From positions 124,001-188,000 of the forward strand of contig DAOQSN010000001.1 in the NCBI GenBank assembly GCA_035356615.1: 64,000 bases of DNA, read 5' to 3'. The translations under genes and the position numbers were made by a program. This document shows positions 1 through 7,294 of this stretch, piece by piece (position 1 is the first letter of the stretch; every line of letters begins with the position of its first letter). Under the pieces are notes generated by a model, which worked only from the letters and a program-made list of their open reading frames with translations, made no database searches and was not told where the DNA came from. The DNA comes from JAKQDH01 sp029558835. GTDB taxonomy: Bacteria > Planctomycetota > Phycisphaerae > UBA1845.

Positions 1-1418
1 AAGATGGCGTGGCCGCCGACGTTGAGGATGCCGCCGCCGTTGATGGTCGTGGCGCCCGTGGGGTTGCCGCCGCGGATGACGAAGCCGTCCAGCAGCGCGG
101 TGGCGTCGGTGCCACTGGCCGTCACGACGTGATGGCTGTTGTCGCTGATGTTGGTGAAGCCGGGGCCGTCGTCGCCGTTGAGGTCGCCGCTGAGGATGGT
201 GACGTGGCGCACCGGGTCACGCTGGCTGACGTCCGTCTCCACGCCGGTGAAGCCGCCGTAGACCGCGGCACCGCTGCCCAAGGTGAAGGTGGCGGCGCGG
301 TCGCCCCCGGCGCCGGCGGGCTTGTAAGTTCCCTCGGCCACCCAGACTTCGGTCACCGGGCTGTAGGGCTGGGAGGCATGGTCCAAGGCCGCTTTCAATG
401 ACCTGTAGGCATTGGCCCAGCTTGTGCCGTGCCCGTTGCCGCTCGCGCTGGCCTTCACGTAGTACCGCGTCACTTCACACTCGTCCGGCACGCCGTTGTG
501 GTTGTCGTCCCAACTGGTGCCCTGGGCGAGGTCGCATTCGTCGGGCACCACGTTGAGGTTGCAGTCCTCGCTCTGTCCGCAGCCGGTGACGTCACACACG
601 CCGCCGGAGGCGCCGCAGTCGATGTCACACGGGTCATCGATCCCGTTGCTGTTGCAGTCAACCATGAAGGGCCAATGCAGGATGGCGCCTTGGTAGATCT
701 GAGCCCGGTCTTCGGGTGGGCTGCTGCTCTGCGGCTCCTGGGCCCAGGCCGTCAGCACGATGTTGCTGGGGTTGGCCCAACTGGTCGAATCGAAGGTCAT
801 GGTACGCACGACCTCCTGGCACTGACCGGGTGTCAGGGCGATGTCCTGCGTAGTGGCCGCCTGTTTGAAGCCGTTACGGTGGTAGGTCGGGCTCGCCGGC
901 CAGTGGTCGAGCAACTGGACGATGTATACTCGCATCGTCTTGGCGGTACCGGTGGACTCCAGACACACCTTGGCCCGAATCTGGTAGGTTGCGCCGCTGA
1001 CCTGAACCGCGTGCAACTCGATCGTGACGTCCGTGGCCACCGCCCGCCGCGCAAGGAAGTCCGACTGATACGTGCTGTAGCCGTAGGCACCTCGGCGACG
1101 GAGCATGCCGTCCTGATAGGAGGTGGGATACGCGTCGAAGTCGGTATAGAAGTTCGCCCGGCTGTTACCCCAAGTCGTGGCGTAGCCGTCACCGTGGTGG
1201 ATCTGCACGAAGGCAAAGGAGTCAGGATACGCATTGAGAAGCGTGCTGAACGCGGTACCCGCGTTGGGGCAGACACTTCACCACGTGGCCGTAAATTCCT
1301 CCACCACCACGATGCGTTCCGCCCCGAAGACGGTCAGCGGCGCCATGCTCACCGCCAGCACCATCCCCCACTTCAGCCAACACGATCTCCCGTTGCCGGA
1401 AACAAGACGGTTGCTCAT
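1..1418 (-). CDS. Candidate selenoprotein: exported thioredoxin-like domain plus beta-helix protein (3' end outside window)
   Basis: Starts at an ATG (1416-1418) 7 nt after AAGGAG. Residues 1-33 read as a signal peptide. At codon 47 the frame meets TGA (1278-1280), then stays open without another stop to the window edge, about 425 codons further. Around the TGA the protein reads EEFTATW-TGA-SVCPNAG. Omp28-like and thioredoxin-like redox domains have W-C-x-x-C here, so TGA replaces the first Cys and would give UxxC. Next come Cys/Asp calcium-type repeats (DCNSNGIDDPCDIDCG, about residues 225-285) and a right-handed beta-helix-like region similar to the protein encoded at 1772-5227. A hairpin starts at the TGA (see 1238-1279). 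Likely exported and redox-active. Alternatives are a nonsense mutation of TGC or a base-call error. TGA as a sense codon genome-wide is unlikely because other genes here, for example at 1772-1774, end in TGA. Confidence 0.72.
1238..1279 (-). promoter_or_regulatory. Candidate bacterial SECIS hairpin
   Basis: Read on the minus strand immediately after the in-frame UGA. The upper stem AACGCG (1265-1260) pairs perfectly with CGCGUU (1254-1249) around the five-base loop GGUAC (1259-1255). Below a CCCC bulge, CUG pairs with CAG and GUG with CAC around one bulged U; at the base GAA (1279-1277) pairs with UUC (1240-1238). The loop starts 18 nt after the UGA and its first base is G. Bacterial SECIS elements (the SelB-binding fdhF type) lie directly downstream of UGA and have a G-containing loop about 16-37 nt away, so the fit is good. 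The pairing is seen in the sequence; the function is inferred. Confidence 0.62.
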
Positions 1419-1771
1419 CCCCAGACTCCTTCGCGTCGCGCGTTCGCAGTCGTTGTCGCGCGCGGGTTACGACGGCCGGGCATCGGCCAAGAGGAGCACC
1501 CCCCTGCTGGACCCCCAACGCCCCCTTGCACACTAGAGTACCCGAAGTCGCCCCGCAGTTCAACCGCATTCGCCCTTCCCAGCGCTGCGGCCCTGCGGCG
1601 CACGGGCAACCCGCGGCTGGGAGCAGCAACATTCGGGGACCTCGGGGGGGACGCCGGGGCGGTGACCGCCACCGCGGCGGGGAGTGCCGACGAGGCAGCC
1701 GCCGGGCCTCCCGTTCCGGGCCGAGACCAAGGCGAGGGCACGAGCGCAACGCCGCACTTCGCGTCGGCCGG
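1419..1771. other. Intergenic region between the two beta-helix genes
   Basis: 353 bp of GC-rich sequence between the stop of the upstream minus-strand gene (1772) and the start of the TGA-containing gene (1418). No convincing gene, promoter or terminator is visible apart from the Shine-Dalgarno AAGGAG at its low-coordinate end. Confidence 0.6.
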
Positions 1772-4700
1772 TCACGGGCCCGCGAACGACGGGGCAAACT
1801 CGACGAAGTCGTAGCCCTCCACGAGGCCGTCGTAATCGAAGTCCAGCGACGCGCAGCCCGCGGCGTACGGACCGCCCGTCGTGCCGGTGAAGCAGTTCTG
1901 CAGGCCCGCGAAATCCGCGAGGTCCACGGTCTGATCGCAGGAGTAGTCGCCGATGCCGAACTCGCAGGCGCCCATGTCCACCCGCCCGCAGAGCAGCCGG
2001 GCGTGACCGTCAAGGTCCCGGTCCTCCACGTCCGGCACGAACGTGGGATCGCCGGTGTTGATGCCCGACGACCCCGCGGACAAGCGCAGGTCGTCGTCCA
2101 GCGTGCCCGGCAGATTGTCCAGCCCGTCGAGGTCAACGAGCAGCGGATCGCCACCCGTGTTGCCCGTACCGCCCAGGCTGCCCGTCCAGCCCTGCACGCA
2201 ACTGTAGTTGAGGGCAACCGTCCCGCTGCTGACGTACATCTGCGAAGACTGCCCGCTACCATTGTTGTCGGTGTTGCCCCACAGCACGCAACTGGTCGCC
2301 GTCGCCACGGACGTCGAGCCGGCGAGGAAGATACCCCCGGCCACCTGGGCCGTGTTGCCGGCAAGCGTGCCGTGGATGAGCGTGAGCGTGGAGCTGTTGA
2401 CGACGGCCAACGTCCCCACGGCCGCCGAATTGCCGCTGAAGGCGCAGTTGATGAGCGTGGGGCCCGCGCTGGTGGTGTTGTACATGCCGCTGCCCAGGTT
2501 GGCGCTGTTGTTCAGGATACGGCAGTTGCGGAGGGTGGCGTGGCCGGCGACGTTGAGGATGCCACCGCCGTTGACCACCGTGGCGCCGGCGGGGTTGCCG
2601 CCGCGGATGACGAAGCCGTCCAGCAGCGCGGTGGCGTCAGTGCCGCTGGCCGTCACGACGTGATGGCTGTTGTCGCTGATGTTGGTGAAGTTGGGACCGT
2701 CGTCGCCGTTGAGGTCGCCGCTGAGGATGGTGACGTGGCGCACGGGGTCACGCTGGCTGACGTCCGTCTCCCCGCCGGTGAAGCCACCATGGACCGCCAC
2801 GCCGCTGCCCAAGGTAAATGTGGCCGTCCGGGCGCCGCCGGCGCCGGCGGGCGTGTAAGTTCCCTCGGCCACCCAGATCTCGGCCACCTGGCTGTAAGGC
2901 TGGGTCGCCGTATCGAGGGCGTCCTTGAGGGACGTGAAGGCGTTCGTCCAGCTCGTCCCATGCCCCGTGCCGGTGGCGCCGGCTCTCACGTAATACCGCG
3001 TCACTTCGCACTCGTCCGGTATGCTATTGACGTTGTCGTCCCCGCTCTTGCCGCTGGCGATGTCACACTCGTCGGGGATGCCGTTGGCGTTGCAGTCCGC
3101 CGCTTGCCCGCAGCCGGGCACGTCACAGGCCCAGCCCGTCGGGCCGCAGTCGATGTCGCAGGGATCGGCGATGCCGTTGCCGTTGCAGTCGCCGCTGCCG
3201 TGGCTGAGCACGCCCACGTAGGTTCCCCAGACGTTGTTGGCGGCCGTGTACTCCTGGAGCGTCCAGAAGGTCAGGTCGTCCGCCGGGTCCAGCGTGGTGT
3301 AGCTGTAATCGCCGAAACGATTGCGGCCGTAGGAGTCGATCAGATTCTGCGCGGCGGTGCCAGCCTGGTAGAGCACCGGCGCGCCCATCTCCCCGGGAGC
3401 GTCCGACAACTTGCGACCGGTGAAGTAGCACGAGGCATACTCACTGCCGCTGGAGCCGGTGAAGCCGAGCGCCACGTGGCCGGCCGCGTTCACCATGATG
3501 GACGGGAAGAAGTAGAAGCGGGTGGCGTGCGAGACGGTCCCATATTGCACGAGGGACTGGGGGCTGACGCTGACCTCGTACCACCGCACGGCCGCCTGCT
3601 GGAAGTAGTTGATCGTATGGCAGGTCCAGATGGACCCCCCGCGGTAGACCGACATCATCAGCCGGGAATCCACGGTATCGAGCGCCACGCTGGCACCCAG
3701 GGCCGGCGCATCCGGCGGGTCCTGGAAGCCGGGCACCGTCACGTTTCCCAGCTCGGTAAGGGTCGGTGCGGTCAGCGGCGGATTGATCCGACGCAGACGC
3801 AGACCGTTCAAGCTTGTGTTGCGCGAGATGACGTACTCACCTTCCGGCGTGCCGTACGTGTGCACCGGCTGCATAGCCCCTTCCCAGGGCAGACCGCGAA
3901 ACGCCGTGATGGTCCCCAGGCTGGGTGTCGACGCGATCAGCGGGGCCTTGTCGATGGCGAAGATCGTCATGCCGCCGCCGACCATGTAGGCCGCCGTGTA
4001 GATGCCGTGCTGGTCTACTCCCAGCGTCGGGTAGTCGGGCCAGCGCCCCGTGTCCGACCCCTGGGCCGTAACGAAATACGTCTTGAACCAGTCTCCCGTC
4101 GGGTCGCTCGTCCGCGATACCGCCAGGTGAATCCGGGCGCCCGAGTTGAAACTCGAGACGATGACGACCCAACGCTGGCTGTGTTGGTCAAACAGCACGC
4201 GCGGGTCGCCGCTGGAATTCGGCAGGAACGAACTGAGGCTGACATTGCTCAGTTCCGCGCCGGTCGTGCGGTTGAAGATGGCGAAGTTGGTGTTGACGGT
4301 GATCACGTAGTGGTTAGGGCCGATGGCGCCGTCCGTGTCCGGGGGATAGGACCACTGACCCGCGTCTCCACGCACCACGCCCTCGAAGCTGTTGATCAGC
4401 GTGGGGGCCGTACCGCTGTCGCGGAAGAACGCGGGCGGCTCCCCCTCCTCACCCGCACCGGTCGGATAACCTTCCGGCGCCAGCGGCGCATGAATCCCCT
4501 CGCCGGCCGGGAAGTCGCCCTTCCCCGTTTCCCAAGTCAAACCGGCATAGCCGGAGCCGGTCAGTTCCGCGCCGTACGACAGATCGTCGAAGTTCACCAC
4601 GACGGCCGTGCCCAGCTCGCGTCCGTCCTCGTCCACGTAAGCAAACGTGAGGTCATCAAGTGCGTACCATCCCGCGCCTTCGTATACGGGGACGGCCTCA

Positions 4701-5227
4701 ATCTGGATCCGGTCCACTCCGCGCAGGTCGAGCGCAAACCACTCCGGCTCCGCGCCCACTTGGTCGAGCCACGCCGTCTGCCCGACGCGCCGCCCCTCGC
4801 GGTACCCGACCACGCGAATGCCGGTGGTGGCCGCCCCGGTGTCGGCCGCGGCGTTGAAGAACGCCCCCCGGACGTTCACGGGCCGGGGAAACCCGATGCC
4901 CATGCTCGTGTCGCCCCACTTGTTGACCAGGTGGTGGGGCGGCGAGCAGGTGATGCCGGTGGCGCGCCGGCTGGGCACCACCCAGGCTCCCTGGCGAGCG
5001 ACCGCTTCTTTCGTTTCGCCGGTTGGCGGGGCCGACCGGTCCCGCTCGATCACGTCCTCCATGCTCTCGATCACGGCCGGCCCGTAGGCGTCCGGACCAA
5101 GCGGTTCGCCCGAAATCGTGATCTCCTCCGCCACTCCGGTTTGCGGCAGCATGCCGAGGCCCGCCCCCGCGAACACCCACACCCATAACGCCGACCCGAT
5201 CAAAACGACCGTTCTACCGCGGTGCAT
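1772..5227 (-). CDS. Large exported beta-helix protein with calcium-type repeats and dockerin-like C-terminus
   Basis: About 1,151 residues from an ATG at 5227 preceded by GAGGA; a longer open frame to 5293 lacks a signal peptide at its start, so the internal Met is preferred. A signal peptide covers residues 1-34. Residues of roughly 60-270 are beta-rich. The central part (about 290-650) contains repeated phrases such as SYPPDTDGAIGPNHYV and resembles a propeller-like sugar-binding or adhesion domain. It is followed by Cys/Asp repeats (DCNGNGIADPCDIDCG), then a right-handed beta-helix rich in GG and N, then a C-terminal dockerin-like segment (GDYSCDQTVDLADFAGLQ) with paired Asp-rich loops. 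This architecture is common in planctomycete surface or secreted proteins. The helix part is closely related to the neighbour at 1-1418, so the pair arose by duplication. The substrate is unknown. Confidence 0.85.
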   Translation of the reverse strand: MHRGRTVVLIGSALWVWVFAGAGLGMLPQTGVAEEITISGEPLGPDAYGPAVIESMEDVIERDRSAPPTGETKEAVARQGAWVVPSRRATGITCSPPHHLVNKWGDTSMGIGFPRPVNVRGAFFNAAADTGAATTGIRVVGYREGRRVGQTAWLDQVGAEPEWFALDLRGVDRIQIEAVPVYEGAGWYALDDLTFAYVDEDGRELGTAVVVNFDDLSYGAELTGSGYAGLTWETGKGDFPAGEGIHAPLAPEGYPTGAGEEGEPPAFFRDSGTAPTLINSFEGVVRGDAGQWSYPPDTDGAIGPNHYVITVNTNFAIFNRTTGAELSNVSLSSFLPNSSGDPRVLFDQHSQRWVVIVSSFNSGARIHLAVSRTSDPTGDWFKTYFVTAQGSDTGRWPDYPTLGVDQHGIYTAAYMVGGGMTIFAIDKAPLIASTPSLGTITAFRGLPWEGAMQPVHTYGTPEGEYVISRNTSLNGLRLRRINPPLTAPTLTELGNVTVPGFQDPPDAPALGASVALDTVDSRLMMSVYRGGSIWTCHTINYFQQAAVRWYEVSVSPQSLVQYGTVSHATRFYFFPSIMVNAAGHVALGFTGSSGSEYASCYFTGRKLSDAPGEMGAPVLYQAGTAAQNLIDSYGRNRFGDYSYTTLDPADDLTFWTLQEYTAANNVWGTYVGVLSHGSGDCNGNGIADPCDIDCGPTGWACDVPGCGQAADCNANGIPDECDIASGKSGDDNVNSIPDECEVTRYYVRAGATGTGHGTSWTNAFTSLKDALDTATQPYSQVAEIWVAEGTYTPAGAGGARTATFTLGSGVAVHGGFTGGETDVSQRDPVRHVTILSGDLNGDDGPNFTNISDNSHHVVTASGTDATALLDGFVIRGGNPAGATVVNGGGILNVAGHATLRNCRILNNSANLGSGMYNTTSAGPTLINCAFSGNSAAVGTLAVVNSSTLTLIHGTLAGNTAQVAGGIFLAGSTSVATATSCVLWGNTDNNGSGQSSQMYVSSGTVALNYSCVQGWTGSLGGTGNTGGDPLLVDLDGLDNLPGTLDDDLRLSAGSSGINTGDPTFVPDVEDRDLDGHARLLCGRVDMGACEFGIGDYSCDQTVDLADFAGLQNCFTGTTGGPYAAGCASLDFDYDGLVEGYDFVEFAPSFAGP

Positions 5228-5770
5228 CGCTTCCTCACTTCTGAAACAGGGAATCCAGGGCAGCGCAGCATCACTCCCCGGGCACGAGCACACATCCCCC
5301 AGTCTGCAAAGCGTGCTCCCCTCGTCCCGAGGAAACCCCCACTATGTGGATCATAGCCGCCTGCACAAACCACTTCAAAGCGGAAACGGTCGGAATTTGC
5401 GGACTCTCCGGCGGCGGACCGCGAGTTCGGGGGTCCGGGCCGCCCGGCAGTACTCAGAAACTGCCAAGCGCCCCTCCCGAAGCCCGCAGCCCGGGGGACC
5501 GGGCGCTGGGGTCACAGATCCAGACCGGGCCCGCGGACCCGCTTGTGGGGTCTTGGCCGGCGGCGCCGCGGCCTCACGGATCATCGCGGCGACGGGAATC
5601 CTGGGCGCCGCCCTCGGACGGCTTGTCGTCACTCAGGTCACGCCAGGCGCGGTTCGGCCCCCTGCGCCCCGTGCCCCTGGGGGGCCTTGCGGCCGCCGAC
5701 ACCCAAAGTCTGTCGCGGACACGGGGGCGGTCGCAGGCGGCCGCGCCTCTGCCGCTTTGGCCACTTAGGT
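5228..5770. other. Intergenic region with a minus-strand promoter
   Basis: 543 bp between two minus-strand genes. It holds the promoter at 5350-5378 and the leader of the beta-helix gene. The rest, 5380-5770, is very GC-rich. Several frames are open there, but none has a recognisable protein or a good ribosome binding site. Confidence 0.6.
5350..5378 (-). promoter_or_regulatory. Likely sigma-70 promoter of the beta-helix gene
   Basis: On the minus strand a -35 box TTGAAG (5378-5373) and a -10 box TATGAT (5355-5350) are separated by exactly 17 nt. Transcription would start near 5343, giving a leader of about 115 nt before the ATG at 5227. Confidence 0.5.
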
Positions 5771-6313
5771 CTACGGCTCGTCGCTGTCGGTAGTCGGTGT
5801 CGCGGGTGAGGGCAGCGCGGCCAGCAGCCGGTCGTACTCAGGCCCCACCATGAACGACACGTGTCCGTCGGCGAAGAGGACATTGCCGCCGTCGCCCCCG
5901 TGGTTCGACTTGGGCTCGTACACGATGATCGCATCATTGGCGAGCGGGTTGCCCATGACGTTCTCCCAAACGACGATGTAGTTCGAAGCCGCGCGGCTCG
6001 AGGAGGGGCAGGTCATCACCTCCCGCGGCAGAAGCCCCTCCTCGGCCAACTGCTCCAACGAAGACGCCGTTGAACCAGGGTAGCTCGCACAGTACACGGC
6101 GAGCGCTGCCCCGATCGCCTTCATGTTCGCGCCGCAGGTGAGACGATGGGTCCGCTCCCTCCCCTGCCAAGTCATAAGGACCACCACAAAGACCACCACC
6201 ACAATGGCCAGCTTAGGTCCCCGTTGGCGCGAGCGCCCGGCGTGGCACTCGGATGCCGCCCTTCGGGGCGCCTGCGTCGATCCTGACGAAGCGGTCCTCG
6301 AATCCTCAAACAT
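5771..6313 (-). CDS. Prepilin-like protein with H-x-DG motif
   Basis: About 180 residues. Two Met codons (6319 and 6313) follow GGGAGG; the second has the better spacing (8 nt). A charged N-terminus precedes one membrane helix of almost only Val/Ile (about residues 35-49). Next comes CGANMKAIGAALAVYCA, the segment that in planctomycete type II pseudopilin-like (DUF1559-like) proteins follows the N-terminal helix, and near the end NVLFADGHVSF, their usual H-x-DG signature. A true prepilin-peptidase site is not obvious because the helix lies 35 residues in. Such proteins are abundant in Planctomycetota and their role is mostly unknown; it is probably membrane-anchored with an outer globular domain. 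Confidence 0.75.
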   Translation of the reverse strand: MFEDSRTASSGSTQAPRRAASECHAGRSRQRGPKLAIVVVVFVVVLMTWQGRERTHRLTCGANMKAIGAALAVYCASYPGSTASSLEQLAEEGLLPREVMTCPSSSRAASNYIVVWENVMGNPLANDAIIVYEPKSNHGGDGGNVLFADGHVSFMVGPEYDRLLAALPSPATPTTDSDEP

Positions 6314-6489
6314 GTCCATAGCCTCCCGGGGGGCGCGGATCCCGGCGTAGACCCGTCGTTCCAACGTCGCCACCAGAGGAGCGCGCCCGGTCGCCCGCCG
6401 GAAGGCTGTCGATCCTCCGTGCGTCGGCATGCGCGAAGTGCCACCCGGCTGGCGCCGGCCGTGGGACCTTGCTGCGCTTCTCCGGACTG

Positions 6490-6942
6490 CTACGGCTGGG
6501 TGTTCGCCTGCGCGTGGGCGAGAAGCGCCTGGCGGACGTCCTCGAAGCTGACCTTGAGGCTGGTGAGGGCCTTCTGGGCGACGCTGCCCTGCTCCTTGGC
6601 CAGTGCCAGCAGCAGATGTTCGGAGCGTACCTCCTTGCACTGCAAGTGCTGGCACTGCTTGATCGCCTCGGCCATGACGTTCTTGAAGTGCGGCGTGCCC
6701 GGCAGCCGACCGAAGACCCACGTCTCCTCGAGACGCTTCTTGACCAGGCGGTCCACCTCACCGCGCAGCTTGTGCTCGCTGACGCCGCGGGCGCTGAGCA
6801 CCTGGGCGCCGAGGTTCGTCCCCTCCCGGGCGATAGCCAGCAGCAGGTGCTCGGTGCCGACGTACTCCTGGTCATAATCACGGGCGATGCCGTTGGCGAT
6901 TTTGATGACGGTCGTCAACAGCGGACACGACTTCGGTAGCAT
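6490..6942 (-). CDS. Stand-alone Clp N-domain protein
   Basis: 150 residues from an ATG at 6942, preceded by AAAGGGG 8 nt upstream. The whole protein is a double Clp_N repeat: the first half contains EYVGTEHLLLAIAREG and the second EVRSEHLLLALAKEQG, the typical helices of the ClpA/ClpC N-terminal domain. No AAA+ ATPase part follows; the gene stops normally. In Clp chaperones this domain binds adaptors and substrates. A free copy could act as an adaptor, a competitor or a protein-damage sensor; that is inference. It lies 176 bp upstream of the prepilin-like gene on the same strand. Confidence 0.8.
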   Translation of the reverse strand: MLPKSCPLLTTVIKIANGIARDYDQEYVGTEHLLLAIAREGTNLGAQVLSARGVSEHKLRGEVDRLVKKRLEETWVFGRLPGTPHFKNVMAEAIKQCQHLQCKEVRSEHLLLALAKEQGSVAQKALTSLKVSFEDVRQALLAHAQANTQP

Positions 6943-7294
6943 GGGCTGGGCCCCTTTGCGATGCGTTGGCCCGTTCACTTCGGCAGCCCGCACGGCCACG
7001 GCAAGGTACTCTCCGCCACCAGCCGCGCAGGACGCGTTGCTCTCGGCAGTCCCCGGTGCCGCCGAGTCGCCCGGCATCATACCCTACCGGCCCCCCGCCG
7101 ACAACTGCCGGCGTCCCGCCGGCGCGCACCGTGCCCCAATGAAACCCGAGCCCGGGCGGAAGCGCGCGGGCAGGTCCTCTAACAGCAGAGCCCGGGCGGA
7201 AGCAACGGACCTGGGCACGTGCGTCACCCTGTCCCTTGCTCCCGCTCGGGCTTGGTCCGGCGGTGCGGTTACGAGGCATCTGGCGGGCGCTGCG
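6943..7294. other. Intergenic region with degenerate GC-rich repeats
   Basis: 352 bp without a gene. The sequence GAGCCCGGGCGGAAGC occurs at about 7145 and again at about 7187. A related inverted copy (GCTCCCGCTCGGGCTTGG) lies near 7239, so the region can fold on itself. The same sequence family recurs at 40825-40921. Confidence 0.45.

Noticed and set aside
1278..1280. TGA read as tryptophan or another amino acid by an altered genetic code
   Set aside because: Other well-defined genes in the window end in TGA (for example at 1772-1774 and 15696-15698), so TGA is a working stop here; only a local recoding fits.
1526..5188. A plus-strand open frame of about 1,220 codons
   Set aside because: Antisense shadow of the beta-helix gene at 1772-5227; Arg/Val/Gly-rich, no domain, no ribosome binding site.
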